DNA of 64,000 nucleotides. It comes from Tropicimonas aquimaris. Lineage in GTDB: Bacteria > Pseudomonadota > Alphaproteobacteria > Rhodobacterales > Rhodobacteraceae. The notes beneath the pieces are model-generated. The model worked only from the letters and a program-made list of their open reading frames with translations, was not told the origin of the DNA and ran no database searches. The stretch covers positions 236,039 through 300,038 of the forward strand of contig NZ_JBHTJT010000060.1 of NCBI RefSeq assembly GCF_042676185.1, read 5' to 3'. Below are positions 17,019 to 26,274 of the stretch, piece after piece. How positions within the stretch are numbered: the stretch's first letter is position 1; every line of letters starts with the position of its first letter. A program made the translations under genes and the position numbers.

Positions 17019-18080
17019 CTACCCGGTCGCCAGCGCGGCAAGGTCCGCCTGACGGTCAATCGCCGGGTGAAAGGTCTCTGACGGGTCCATCCCGATCCGC
17101 CGACGTCCGCGCATCAGGAACAGCTTGGCCCAGCCGCGCCATGTGCCGACCGATGGCGCCGCGATGTTCTGGGGAAAGAGCTCGCGCCAGCCATCGGGCA
17201 ACGTCAGCCCCGCGGCTTCGGCATGCTCCAGCATCCAGACCAGCGGCACGTTGGACCGGGGCCGGGCCTCGGAAAAGCCGCCAAGCTGACCGCCGACATC
17301 GCCATGCGAGCCCGGAAACCACCTCTGCTCCACGATCGCGCCGTTGCCGCCATGCGTCTCCCAGAGCTCCGGCGCAAAGGCCAGCCGGTTCTCGTCATGC
17401 GCCAGCGCATGGCAGCCGCGTTTGACGTGACGCCCGAGCGCGTGGTTGTGGAAGGCGTGGGTCGGCTCGTTCAAGCGCCAGACCAGCGGCAGGCGAACGC
17501 CGAGCGCCTTGACCGTATCCCAGACCCCGATCATCTCGATCGGCACGTCGCAGTAGCAATGCAAGCGGCTGAAATCCGCGGCGGCAACGCTTTCGGGGGC
17601 GCATTCGTAATGCCGCCAGAGCTGCCGCACGTTGCGAACCGTGGCATGACGGGCCTCCAGCAGGCCCAGCCGGTCGATGGCACCGGCCAGCGAGCGAGCG
17701 GCAAAGGCGCCGCGGGAATAGCCGAACAGGAAGATCCGGTCGCCCGGCCGATAGCGCGAGGCGAGAAAGCCGTAGGCGTGCCGGATCTTTCGGTCGAGGC
17801 CGTAGCCAAGAACGACATGATGGGTGCTGACCCAGTCTTGCCACTGGATCCCGGCATCGTAGTAGAGCGACAGCGACGCCCGCGGCCCCTCGGAGGCAAG
17901 CAGCTTGTACGTGAGGCCGGCATTGGTCTCGTCCCCCGGCGACAGGGAGGACATGGTGCCGTCGAGCACGATCACGTGGGTGACTGGCCCGCGCTCCCGC
18001 AGCGCCGGACGGGACTGGCGATGGCGATTGGCGCGGCGCAGGCGCACCCAGGCGGCGAACTGCCTGTTGAGACGCTTCAT
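17019..18080 (-). CDS. DUF2235 (alpha/beta-hydrolase) domain protein
   Basis: A 353-residue protein with a DUF2235 fold: N-terminal HVIVLDGTMSSL, the nucleophile elbow IFLFGYSRGAFAARSLAG (GxSxG, about residues 118-122), the acidic region IEMIGVWDTVKALG and the C-terminal WFPGSHGDVGG carrying the catalytic His. DUF2235 includes type VI phospholipase effectors (Tle1), but no T6SS gene is in the window and there is no signal peptide. Here it is a housekeeping-type hydrolase of unknown substrate. Confidence 0.85.
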   Translation of the reverse strand: MKRLNRQFAAWVRLRRANRHRQSRPALRERGPVTHVIVLDGTMSSLSPGDETNAGLTYKLLASEGPRASLSLYYDAGIQWQDWVSTHHVVLGYGLDRKIRHAYGFLASRYRPGDRIFLFGYSRGAFAARSLAGAIDRLGLLEARHATVRNVRQLWRHYECAPESVAAADFSRLHCYCDVPIEMIGVWDTVKALGVRLPLVWRLNEPTHAFHNHALGRHVKRGCHALAHDENRLAFAPELWETHGGNGAIVEQRWFPGSHGDVGGQLGGFSEARPRSNVPLVWMLEHAEAAGLTLPDGWRELFPQNIAAPSVGTWRGWAKLFLMRGRRRIGMDPSETFHPAIDRQADLAALATG

Positions 18081-18240
18081 GCTCGCCCCCTGCCGAAGAC
18101 ATCGGCTTGCCCTACCCGCACCATCACTCGCGACTCCTGAACACTCCGTTGTTTAGCATAGCAGAAATGTGGCCCCGCGGGGTGTTTCGATCCAGCACCT
18201 GGTAACGTTGCACGCGCAATGGTGTTCGATGTGTGAACGG

Positions 18241-19383
18241 TTAGCCACAGATGGACCGGACCGTTGCCCGCTCGAGAACGCCAAACCCGTTGAACCCCGT
18301 CAGGGTCGCCGTCGCGTATGCGCCCATGCCATGGAAGATCAGCACATCGCCCTCGGCGACGTCGCCCGACAGGTGGAGCGTTCCCGGGAGGCGGTCGAGG
18401 CTGTCGCAGGTTGGGCCGAAGACCACCCGCTCGACGCGCGCGCCCATGCGCGGCCTGCCACTCGGGTCGCGAAGCTCGTAACGGTCGGTGGCGCCGATCT
18501 GCGGGAATTCCATAAGCCCGCCATAGACCCCGTCATCGAGGAACACGTCGCCGCCGTCACGCACCGCGCGCACCCGGGTCGCAAGCGACTGGCTGCCGGC
18601 CACGATCCCGCGACCCGGTTCGCAGACCAGCGCCGGGGGCGCGACGCCGAATGCTTCGCGGGTGGACTGAGCGATTCGGGCGAAGATCGCCTCGAGGTCG
18701 GGCGGAGACGCCGCTTCCCGGTGGGCCGGAAAGCCACCGCCGACGTTGAGCCGCGACAGCCGCACGGAGTCTGCTTTGGCCACCGCGGCCGCCGCATGGA
18801 TATATACCTCCCAGGCCGCCGGGTCGGTGCATTGCGTGCCGGGATGGAAGGTCAGCGAGGGTGTCAGCCCAGTGGCAGCGACGCGGCGCAACAGGTCGCG
18901 GGCAAGCTCTGCATCGGCACCGAACTTGGAGCCGAAATCATAGGCCGCGCCCTTGACCGGCAGGCGGATGCGCACCGAAACTTCGGTGCCCGCAGGAGCC
19001 AGTGCCAGGAGCTTTTCCAGTTCGCTGTGGCTGTCCACGCTGAAGGAGCGGACGCCCAATTCCGCCGCACGGGCTATCTCGCCCCGCGACCGGACCGGGT
19101 TGTTGTAATGCAGCGCGGCGTCCGGTGCGATTTCTCGGAGCAGTTCGATCTCCGGAACCGAGGCGACGTCGAAGCCGCGCAGACCGGCCGTCCAGAGGTT
19201 TTCCAGCACCACCCTGTCGGGGTTGGCCTTCACCGCGTAGGTGACCATTCCGGGAAATCCCCGCTGGAACCGGCGCGCCGTGTCCTGGAGCACCGAGGGG
19301 GCGAAGAACAGCACCGGGCGGGCGCCGTCGTGGGAGCGGATGAACTCCGCCGGGTCGGACCAGATCTGTCGGGCCGGATACAT
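18241..19383 (-). CDS. Type III PLP-dependent ornithine/lysine decarboxylase
   Basis: Decarboxylates a basic amino acid to a polyamine precursor. The 380-residue product has the alanine-racemase-type fold: TYAVKANP with the PLP lysine (about residue 48), a central HPGTQC region, CEPGRGIVAG binding the PLP phosphate, and FGPTCDSLD with the substrate-contact Cys/Asp. The ATG at 19383 gives the usual family length; the upstream frame depends on a TTG. It is divergent from an Lrp-type regulator that probably controls it. Ornithine versus lysine preference is not determined. Confidence 0.88.
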   Translation of the reverse strand: MYPARQIWSDPAEFIRSHDGARPVLFFAPSVLQDTARRFQRGFPGMVTYAVKANPDRVVLENLWTAGLRGFDVASVPEIELLREIAPDAALHYNNPVRSRGEIARAAELGVRSFSVDSHSELEKLLALAPAGTEVSVRIRLPVKGAAYDFGSKFGADAELARDLLRRVAATGLTPSLTFHPGTQCTDPAAWEVYIHAAAAVAKADSVRLSRLNVGGGFPAHREAASPPDLEAIFARIAQSTREAFGVAPPALVCEPGRGIVAGSQSLATRVRAVRDGGDVFLDDGVYGGLMEFPQIGATDRYELRDPSGRPRMGARVERVVFGPTCDSLDRLPGTLHLSGDVAEGDVLIFHGMGAYATATLTGFNGFGVLERATVRSICG

Positions 19384-19583
19384 GTGCGCGTTTTCCTGCT
19401 CTGCCGGCACGGTGTCCGTCGCCTGCTCCCGCGGATCGAGCACGGCACCATGCGTTTCCTGTGGCGGCGGAACCAATGCCCGCCACCTCCAGTGTCACTC
19501 AGGAATCCGTCGTTCTGTGCCGTCATCTTGATTGAAATGACGTCGAGATCGATACAATTTGACGAAAGAGGAGGGCAGATTGC

Positions 19584-20015
19584 ATGGACACCCTGGATCG
19601 CAAGCTGATCGCGGCGCTCTCCGCCGACAGCTCCACAAGCACCGCCGAACTGGCGCGCAATCTCGGCGTCGCCCGTTCCACCGTTCAGGCCCGGATCGAA
19701 CGGCTGGAAGGCTCCGGGGTGATTGCCGGCTACACGATCCGGCTCGGCGAACCTGTGGAGCGCCGGCGGATCCGGGCCACGGTGCTGCTGCAGATCGAGC
19801 CACGCGCGACCGCGTCGGTGCTGTCGCGCCTCCGCGCGCTCTCGGAGATCGAGAGCTGCCATTCCACCACAGGTCGGGCCGACATGGTGCTGCAACTGGT
19901 CGCCGAAACGACCGAGGATCTCGATCAGGCGCTCGACCGGATCGGAGCCTTCCAGGGCGTTCGGGCGACCGAGTCGCTCATCCATCTCAGCACGAAGTTC
20001 GACCGGCGAACCTGA
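19584..20015 (+). CDS. Lrp/AsnC-family transcriptional regulator
   Basis: A 143-residue regulator with an N-terminal HTH (DRKLIAALSADSSTSTAELARNLGVARSTVQARIERLE) and a C-terminal RAM effector domain. GAGGAGGGCAG precedes the ATG. It is divergent from the PLP decarboxylase (200-bp intergenic region), suggesting it senses the corresponding amino acid. Confidence 0.9.
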   Translation: MDTLDRKLIAALSADSSTSTAELARNLGVARSTVQARIERLEGSGVIAGYTIRLGEPVERRRIRATVLLQIEPRATASVLSRLRALSEIESCHSTTGRADMVLQLVAETTEDLDQALDRIGAFQGVRATESLIHLSTKFDRRT

Positions 20016-20019
20016 GGGG

Positions 20020-21144
20020 TCACCCCAAGCCTTCGCGCCGCAACAGGACGGCCAGCCGCTCTTTGAGTTCATCCCGGACGGGCCCGGGGCGTGGAGCGTC
20101 GCGCAGGGTTGTGAACCAGTGGTCCGGCGGCGCCTTGCCCCGGCTGTTGCCCTCCCAGCGGAGCGCGCGCAGCACCGCCTCGCCCTCCGGTTCAAGGCGA
20201 TCCGGGATCTCGATCCCGTTCAGCACCGCCCAGACGCCCGTCCACAGCCTGCCCACCGACCATGGGTTGTAGCCGCCGCCGCCGAGAACGAGGTAGCGCG
20301 GCGCCAGTGGGCGCAGCGCCGCCACGATCTCCCAATGTGCGTTGTTCGACAGGGCAAGCCGCGAGAGCGGGTCTTCCTCCACCGCGTCGGCGCCGCATTG
20401 CAGGACGATCGCCTCGGGTGCGAACCGCGCGACCAGCGGCAGAATCAGCGCCTCGCGTACCAACGCCATCTCGCTGTCGTTGAGCCCCTTCGGCACTGGA
20501 AGGTTCACCGCCGCGCCTCCCGCCCGGTCGACCAGGTGGCCGGTGAAGGGCCAGCGCCGTTCCTCGTGAACCGAGATCATCAGGATCTCGGGATCGCCGT
20601 CGAAGGCGAGTTCCACACCGTCGGGATGGTGCGCGTCGATGTCGACATAGACGATGCGCCGAACGCCCATCCGCCGCAGCGACAGGATGCCGAGGACCGG
20701 GTCGTTGAGATAGCAGAACCCGTTCGCCCGGCCGGGCAGACCGTGATGGGTGCCACCAGCGGGATGATAGACGACTCCGCCATCTACCAGCAATTCGCCG
20801 GCCAGCAGCGAGCCCCCCGCGGCCGTGGCCGGGCGACGATAGACCTCCGGATAGATCGGGTTCGAATGCGTGCCGAGCCCGAACCGCTCCCTGTCTTCCT
20901 CCGTCCCGAGCTGCGTCGCTTCGACCCGCTCCAGCGCCGCGACGTAGTCCGGCGCGTGCCAGACCGAGAGCGCCCTTGGCCTTGCCCGCGGAGAGGCCAG
21001 GTAATTCGCCGGTCCGAGCCAGCCCAATGCCCGCGTCAGGTCCATCACCGTAGAGACCCGCGGCACCCGAAGCGGATGCCAATGGCCGTAGCTCGATCCC
21101 CGGTAGATCTCCGAGCCGATGAAGACCGGTCCGTCCCGCTGCAC
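20020..21144 (-). CDS. Histone-deacetylase-family (AcuC/acetylpolyamine amidohydrolase-like) protein
   Basis: Zinc-dependent deacetylase of about 374 residues. Conserved motifs are AGGTHHGLPGRANGFCYLND (catalytic His pair), YVDIDAHHPDGVE (zinc-binding Asp and His) and the C-terminal LVLGGGGYNPWSVGRLW. The GTG at 21144 is chosen because GGAAGG lies eight bases upstream; the frame is open to 21339 but that extension has no homology. Neighbouring the polyamine-type decarboxylase, it may act on acetylpolyamines, but AcuC-type activity is equally possible. Confidence 0.82.
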   Translation of the reverse strand: MQRDGPVFIGSEIYRGSSYGHWHPLRVPRVSTVMDLTRALGWLGPANYLASPRARPRALSVWHAPDYVAALERVEATQLGTEEDRERFGLGTHSNPIYPEVYRRPATAAGGSLLAGELLVDGGVVYHPAGGTHHGLPGRANGFCYLNDPVLGILSLRRMGVRRIVYVDIDAHHPDGVELAFDGDPEILMISVHEERRWPFTGHLVDRAGGAAVNLPVPKGLNDSEMALVREALILPLVARFAPEAIVLQCGADAVEEDPLSRLALSNNAHWEIVAALRPLAPRYLVLGGGGYNPWSVGRLWTGVWAVLNGIEIPDRLEPEGEAVLRALRWEGNSRGKAPPDHWFTTLRDAPRPGPVRDELKERLAVLLRREGLG

Positions 21145-21360
21145 CCCGCGCCCTTCCCATACTGCCCCGACCGCTCGCAGACGACCTGTGTTGCAAGGGG
21201 CCTTGCCGATGAATACGTAGCCTCGGCCCGCCCGCATTGCCAATCGCGCGCGCATCGCGCATCCCGGAACGTGCCCCCTGCCACGATTAGGGGCAGACGG
21301 CCTGTCGGACAGCGCGCCCCCCCTTTGCAGTTGCCGCACGGCGGATTACATCTGAAAGGC

Positions 21361-21831
21361 ATGATCAGATACAGCCTCATATGTGGCGAGAAGCACCGGT
21401 TCGACAGCTGGTTCGCCTCGGCCGACGCATTCGAGACCCTGCGGACCTCCCGCATGGTCTCCTGCGCCGTATGCGGCTCGACCTCTGTCGAGAAGGCGAT
21501 CATGGCCCCCAGCGTCCAGACGGCGGAGACCAAGCCCTCCAAACCGCGCGAGGCCGATCCCGCGCCCGAGGCCACCCCGCCGGCAGAGCGCCCGCTGGCG
21601 TCGCCCGGCTCTCCGGCGGAGCAGGCGCTGGCCGAACTGCGCCAGAAGATCGAGGCGAACTCGGATTACGTCGGCGGCGATTTCGCGCGCGAAGCCCGTG
21701 CGATGCATCTCGGCGAGACCCCGCGGCGCTCGATCCACGGCGAGGCGAATGCGAAAGATGCGAAGGGGCTGATCGAGGACGGCATTCCCGTGCTCCCCCT
21801 GCCCTTCATGCCCCGCCGCAAGACCAACTGA
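21361..21831 (+). CDS. DUF1178 family protein
   Basis: A 156-residue protein starting MIRYSLICGEKHRFDSWFASADAFETL, with CAVCGS after residue 35, the standard DUF1178 N-terminus with possible metal-binding cysteines. The linker is Pro/Ala-rich, and the C-terminus RSIHGEANAKDAKGLIEDGIPVLPLP is strongly conserved in alphaproteobacteria. Function is unknown for the family. Confidence 0.85.
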   Translation: MIRYSLICGEKHRFDSWFASADAFETLRTSRMVSCAVCGSTSVEKAIMAPSVQTAETKPSKPREADPAPEATPPAERPLASPGSPAEQALAELRQKIEANSDYVGGDFAREARAMHLGETPRRSIHGEANAKDAKGLIEDGIPVLPLPFMPRRKTN

Positions 21832-21846
21832 CCCCGGCCAGGCGGG

Positions 21847-22752
21847 TCAGCCTTCGGTCGAGGGCGGCGTTGCGCGCATTCTCAGACGCGCCTCCCGGTA
21901 GGCGATGAAGCTCACCGAGGCCATGATCAGCCCGCCCCCGAGAACGACCCATCCGTCCAGCGCCTCGCCAAAGGCGACGGCCCCGAGCAGCGTGGCCCAG
22001 ATCAGCTGCAGGAAGGTGACCGGCTGGCTCACCGCCATCGGCGCCGCCTGAAAGGCCAGCGTCATCGCGTAATGCCCCCCTGTGGCGAAGGCCGCGACGA
22101 TCATCAGCCAGCCGAGGTCGCCCCAGCTCGGCGTAACCCAGACGGCGGCGGCAAATGGCACCAGAGCGATCGTCACCATGATCGAAAGCATCGCGACGAC
22201 CACCGTCGGGCCGACTTCGCCGGTCATGCGCTTGGCGATGAGGTAGGAGGCGGCGAAGCAGAGCGCGGTGACGATCATTGCGAAATGCCCCGGATCCAGC
22301 GGCCTCAGACCCGGCCGGAGGATGACCAGCGCGCCGAGGAACGCCACTCCGATCGCAGCCAGTCTCCGCGCCGCCAGCGGCTCGCCCAGAAACACCGCAG
22401 CACCGAGCGTGATGTAAATCGGGTTGAGGTAGTTCATCGCCGTGACCTCGGCGAGCGTGATCCGTGTCATGGCGTAGAACCAGCAGATCACCGCCACGGC
22501 CTGCACCAGCCCGCGAAACGCAAAGAGCCCCCAGGCGCGTCGGCTGATCCTGGCGCGCCGCAGCGCCGGAAGCATCGGCAGGAGAAAGACTAGGCCGAGC
22601 AGGTAGCGCAGAAACGCCGCCTCGGCCGCCGGAACGCGCGGTCCGATATACTTTACCGTCGCCTGCACCCCGACGAAGCACAGCCCGGTGACGACCATCC
22701 AAAGGACGGCGACCAGCGGGCGTTGATCGGGCATGGCGGGAGCGACGGACAT
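21847..22752 (-). CDS. EamA/DMT-superfamily permease
   Basis: A ten-helix drug/metabolite exporter of about 301 residues with two EamA repeats (for example VTAMNYLNPIYITLGAAVFLGEPLAARRLAAIGVAFLGALVIL, and the second half ending GGLIMASVSFIAYREA). Start candidates are the ATGs at 22752 and 22734; neither has a strong RBS. It lies 65 bp downstream of argO in the same direction and may be co-transcribed. Substrate unknown, possibly an amino acid given the context. Confidence 0.82.
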   Translation of the reverse strand: MSVAPAMPDQRPLVAVLWMVVTGLCFVGVQATVKYIGPRVPAAEAAFLRYLLGLVFLLPMLPALRRARISRRAWGLFAFRGLVQAVAVICWFYAMTRITLAEVTAMNYLNPIYITLGAAVFLGEPLAARRLAAIGVAFLGALVILRPGLRPLDPGHFAMIVTALCFAASYLIAKRMTGEVGPTVVVAMLSIMVTIALVPFAAAVWVTPSWGDLGWLMIVAAFATGGHYAMTLAFQAAPMAVSQPVTFLQLIWATLLGAVAFGEALDGWVVLGGGLIMASVSFIAYREARLRMRATPPSTEG

Positions 22753-22817
22753 GGCGGCGACCAGACCCGATCCGGCGGAGCGGCACAAGGCGGAAAGCGC
22801 AGCCCTCGGCCGGTGTT

Positions 22818-23417
22818 TCAACCCCGGATCAGGCCCACGGCGATGCTCCACATCACGCAGCCGATCAGAACGTCCAGCAGGCGCCAGCTTTGCGGCCGGG
22901 CGAAGACGGGCTCCAACAGACGTGCCCCGTAGCCGAGGGAGAAGAAGAACGTGAACGAAGCCGCGACAGCCCCGGCTGCAAAGGCCGGCCGCGCCTCCCC
23001 GAAGGTAGATGAGACCGATCCGATCAGCACCACCGTATCAAGATGGACATGCGGGTTGAGCCAGGTGAGCGCGAGGCAGGTGGCCAGAACCGGCCCGAGC
23101 GCCCGCACGCCCGCGCCGCCGGGCTCCAGCACCTCCCCGCCCCGCCAGGCGTTCCGGAAGCTGAGCGCGCCGTAGGCCAGCAGGAAGGCAGCGCCGCCCC
23201 ATCGCATCGCCGGAACCAGTGCCGGCGCCAGCGCCGAGATCGCGCCAAAGGCAAAGACGCCGATCGTGATCAGCACCGCGTCCGACAGCGCACAGGCAAG
23301 AACCACCGGCAGCACATGCTCTTGCCGCAGCCCCTGCCGCAGCACGAAGGCGTTCTGTGCACCAATGGCAAGGATCAGCCCGAAGCCGAGACCAAATCCC
23401 TGAATTAACGCGTCCAT
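22818..23417 (-). CDS. argO: Arginine/lysine exporter ArgO (LysE family)
   Basis: A 199-residue inner-membrane exporter with about five to six helices. It has the LysE signature GLILAIGAQNAFVLRQGLR at residues 12-30 and TWLNPHVHLDTVVLIGSVS in the middle. It is divergent from an argP/lysG-like regulator 89 bp away, the standard arrangement. Confidence 0.9.
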   Translation of the reverse strand: MDALIQGFGLGFGLILAIGAQNAFVLRQGLRQEHVLPVVLACALSDAVLITIGVFAFGAISALAPALVPAMRWGGAAFLLAYGALSFRNAWRGGEVLEPGGAGVRALGPVLATCLALTWLNPHVHLDTVVLIGSVSSTFGEARPAFAAGAVAASFTFFFSLGYGARLLEPVFARPQSWRLLDVLIGCVMWSIAVGLIRG

Positions 23418-23506
23418 GCTTGTTTCCTGCCCGTTTGTGTCAACGGCTTGCGTCTATCGGCTCGGCAGGGATAATCCAAATTCAACTTTCTTGCGGCAGA
23501 TTAGAA

Positions 23507-24412
23507 TTGCTTACGATAGATACAGCACAACTCGCCGCGCTGGCAGAGGTAATCCGCACCGGCAGCTTCGACCGCGCAGCGGCGGTACTCGGGGTGACGC
23601 CGTCGGCGATATCGCAACGGATCCGGGCGCTGGAAGAGCGGCAGGGGGCGGTGTTGATCCGCAGGGGGCAGCCCTGCACCGGCACCGAGGCGGGGATGCG
23701 CCTGTTCCGCCACGCCGAGGAGGTTGCGTTGCTGGAACACGCGCTGGAGCGCGATCTCGGTGGCGGCACGCCGGCGTCTCGGCAAACGATCCGCATCGCC
23801 GTCAATGCCGACAGCCTTGCAACGTGGTTTCCCAATGCGCTCGCCGCGGCGCAGGCGGTCGACTCCGGTCTGCTCTTCGATCTGATCCTCGATGACCAGG
23901 ACCATTCCGCGGATTGGCTTCGGCGCGGCGAGGTCGTGGCGGCAGTCACTGCCCATGCCTCGCCGATCCAGGGGTGCGACAGCCATCCCCTCGGCGCGCT
24001 GCGCTACCTCGCCACGGCGAGCCCGGATTTCATGTCCGCCCATTTCCCGCAGGGCGTCACTCGGGAGGCGTTGGCCGAAGCGCCGGCGCTGACCTTCGAC
24101 CGCAAGGATGCGCTGCAGGCGCGGTGGATCTCCATGAAGGCGGGGGACGGCATCGTGCCGCCCACGCATTTCCTGCCGGCAAGCCAGGCCTTTGTCGACG
24201 CGGCGCTTCTCGGGATCGGCTGGGGGATGAATCCGGAGCCATTGGCGCGCCCGCTGATCGCGGCCGGCAAGCTCGTTGCGCTCGATCCAGACCTGCCGCT
24301 CGAAACGCCGCTCCACTGGCAGACCAGCCGCGTGGCGCGGGCCGCGCTGGCGCCTCTGAGCGCGGCGGTGCGTCAGGTGGCGCGCGAGTGGCTGGAGCCC
24401 TGCGCGGCCTGA
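23507..24412 (+). CDS. argP: LysR-type regulator ArgP/LysG
   Basis: A 301-residue regulator, activating argO in response to arginine or lysine. N-terminal HTH: LAALAEVIRTGSFDRAAAVLGVTPSAISQRIRALEE. The family start fits a TTG codon at 23507 (LTIDTAQLAALAEV); the frame continues upstream to 23357, but that part overlaps the argO start and has no family match. This is therefore a rare TTG start, inferred from homology rather than from a clear RBS. Confidence 0.88.
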   Translation: MLTIDTAQLAALAEVIRTGSFDRAAAVLGVTPSAISQRIRALEERQGAVLIRRGQPCTGTEAGMRLFRHAEEVALLEHALERDLGGGTPASRQTIRIAVNADSLATWFPNALAAAQAVDSGLLFDLILDDQDHSADWLRRGEVVAAVTAHASPIQGCDSHPLGALRYLATASPDFMSAHFPQGVTREALAEAPALTFDRKDALQARWISMKAGDGIVPPTHFLPASQAFVDAALLGIGWGMNPEPLARPLIAAGKLVALDPDLPLETPLHWQTSRVARAALAPLSAAVRQVAREWLEPCAA

Positions 24413-24487
24413 CGCGGGCGGTTTCGCCCTTTTCCCTGTGGGACCGCGGGACTAGGCTCCCGCCGACCGGCAAGAGGAGGACAAGCC

Positions 24488-25327
24488 ATGGTCGATTCCG
24501 TTCTCAACTCCGAGTCCGTTGCGGTAATCACCGGCGGCGCGGCAGGCATCGGGCGGGCAATCGCCCTCGAGTTCGCCGCCCTCGGGATGCGCGTCGTGGT
24601 GGCCGACAACCGTGCGGACAGGCTCACCGGCATCGAGGCGGCGCTCAAGACCGCCGGCGCGCAGGACGCCATGGCACAGGTTGCCGACGTCGCGGACCCG
24701 CAATGCCTGGCGGCGCTGGAGCAGGCAGTGGCGGAGCGCTACGGCGGCACCGATATCCTGGTGAACAACGCCGGCATCCAGCCCGGCAGCGCGATGTTCG
24801 GCCCGGTGGAGGCATGGGAGGCCGTGCTGGACACCAACCTCTGGGGCGTGATCAATGGCACCCGCGCCTTCGGACCGCGCATGATCGAACGCGGCCGGCC
24901 CGGAATGATCGTCAACACCGGCTCCAAGCAGGGCATCACCACCCCGCCCGGCGATCCGGCCTACAACGTCGCGAAGGCCGGGGTGAAAGCCTATACCGAG
25001 GCGCTGGCCCACGAGTTGCGGAACACCCACGGCGCGCGATTGTCGGCGCATCTGCTGATCCCCGGCTTCGTGTTCACCGAGTTGAATGCCCATGGTCGCA
25101 CCGAGAAACCGGCGGGTGCCTGGACGCCCGAAGAGCTCGCGGCCTTCTTCCTTGAGCGGCTCAAGGCGCGGGATTTCTACATCCTATGCCCGGACAACGA
25201 TGTGACGCGGGAACTGGACCAGAAGCGCATGGCCTGGGCGATCGGCGATATCATCGAGAACCGCCCTGCCCTTTCACGCTGGCATCCCGATTACGCCGAA
25301 ACCTTCGAGGCATTCATCCGGTCCTGA
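24488..25327 (+). CDS. Short-chain dehydrogenase/reductase
   Basis: A 279-residue NAD(P)-dependent oxidoreductase of the classical SDR type: TGGAAGIGRAIAL (cofactor loop, residues 15-27), NNAGI, the catalytic Ser in NTGSKQG, and YNVAKAG (YxxxK). An acidic residue after the second strand (VVVADNRAD) suggests NAD rather than NADP. It has a strong GAGGAGGACAAGCC leader. It lies alone between argP and the convergent sqdC; substrate unknown. Confidence 0.85.
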   Translation: MVDSVLNSESVAVITGGAAGIGRAIALEFAALGMRVVVADNRADRLTGIEAALKTAGAQDAMAQVADVADPQCLAALEQAVAERYGGTDILVNNAGIQPGSAMFGPVEAWEAVLDTNLWGVINGTRAFGPRMIERGRPGMIVNTGSKQGITTPPGDPAYNVAKAGVKAYTEALAHELRNTHGARLSAHLLIPGFVFTELNAHGRTEKPAGAWTPEELAAFFLERLKARDFYILCPDNDVTRELDQKRMAWAIGDIIENRPALSRWHPDYAETFEAFIRS

Positions 25328-25386
25328 CCTCGGCGGACTGGCGGAGAGGGGCCTTTGGCTTTTGGACAGGCAGACGGGAATGGTCG

Positions 25387-26274
25387 CTATCCGGCGATCA
25401 TCTCCGGCAGGGCCGCCCGGAGCCGGTCCATACCGCCGGGGCGCCAACCCAGCGCCTCGATCTTCGCAGTGTCCATGACGTTGACCCTGGCCGCGTCCGA
25501 AGGCTCGGGAAGCGGGCTGGTGGCTCCGGTGATCCGGGCGACCTCGGCCAGCAGGTCGTGGCGGTCGAGCAGGATGTCGGAGACGTTGAACAACCCGCCA
25601 TCGCCGAGGCTGTCGCGTTCGGCGGCCAACAGGAGCCGGACCGCCGCGGCGAGGTCCGCGCCATGCACCTCGGTCGCCACGCGAGGCGTGACCTGCTCGC
25701 CCCCGGCGAAGCCCTCGAACAGCTCCGTCCACTTGTGCGTCCGGCCCGGCCCGGCGGGGCCGTAGACGCCGGTGACCCGCAGGCTTGCGGTGCCGAACTC
25801 CGGCGTCGCCATCGCGGCAAGCGCCTGCTCGGCCTCCAGCTTGACCTTGCCGTAGAGCGTGCCGGGCCGTGGAGCCATGGTCTCGACCAGCCGGGCGCCC
25901 GGTGGCCAGCCTTCGCCATAGGCCGCCCGGCTGGAAAGGAAGAGGAGCCGCGACAGCCCGGCCCGTCGCGCCGTGGCAAAGAGCCGGAGCGAGCCCTGCA
26001 GGTTGGCGCGCAGGAAGCCCTCACTGTCGTCGCCCTCGCCGCCGCGGTAGCGGCCGGGCACATGGCTGAATGCGGCATGAACCAGCGCGTCGCAGCCGGA
26101 GAGGTCCGGCACGGAGCCGGTGAGGTCGTAGTGCTGATGCGCGACCGGGGCGCTGAAGACACCGGGCGGCGGGGCGCGGCGGGAGAGGATCGTGACGCTG
26201 TCTCCGGCCGACAGCGCCTCCTCCACCAGGAAGCGCCCGACGAGTCCTGTGCCGCCGGTGATGGCGAGCCTCAC
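25387..26274 (-). CDS. sqdC: Sulfolipid biosynthesis NAD-dependent epimerase/reductase SqdC
   Basis: A 295-residue extended-SDR protein (TGGTGLVGRFLVEEAL; LVHAAFSHVPG; active-site LSSRAAYGEG with YGKVK). It is the third gene of an operon matching the Rhodobacter sphaeroides order sqdB-sqdD-sqdC. Its GTG start overlaps the sqdD stop by four bases. SqdC is thought to take part in late sulfoquinovosyl transfer, but its reaction is not firmly known. The gene name rests on this synteny plus fold. Confidence 0.78.
   Translation of the reverse strand: MRLAITGGTGLVGRFLVEEALSAGDSVTILSRRAPPPGVFSAPVAHQHYDLTGSVPDLSGCDALVHAAFSHVPGRYRGGEGDDSEGFLRANLQGSLRLFATARRAGLSRLLFLSSRAAYGEGWPPGARLVETMAPRPGTLYGKVKLEAEQALAAMATPEFGTASLRVTGVYGPAGPGRTHKWTELFEGFAGGEQVTPRVATEVHGADLAAAVRLLLAAERDSLGDGGLFNVSDILLDRHDLLAEVARITGATSPLPEPSDAARVNVMDTAKIEALGWRPGGMDRLRAALPEMIAG

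Noticed and set aside
17019..18080. DUF2235 protein as a type VI secretion effector
   Set aside because: No T6SS, vgrG or immunity gene is nearby, so the effector reading is not supported.
19384..19583. speF-type regulatory RNA upstream of the decarboxylase
   Set aside because: The intergenic space is only about 200 bp and I could not recognise the conserved hairpins.
19723..21831. 702-codon open frame on the + strand
   Set aside because: Only the end, from 21361, is a gene (DUF1178). The rest lies antisense to the histone-deacetylase-like gene and out of frame in the Lrp gene.
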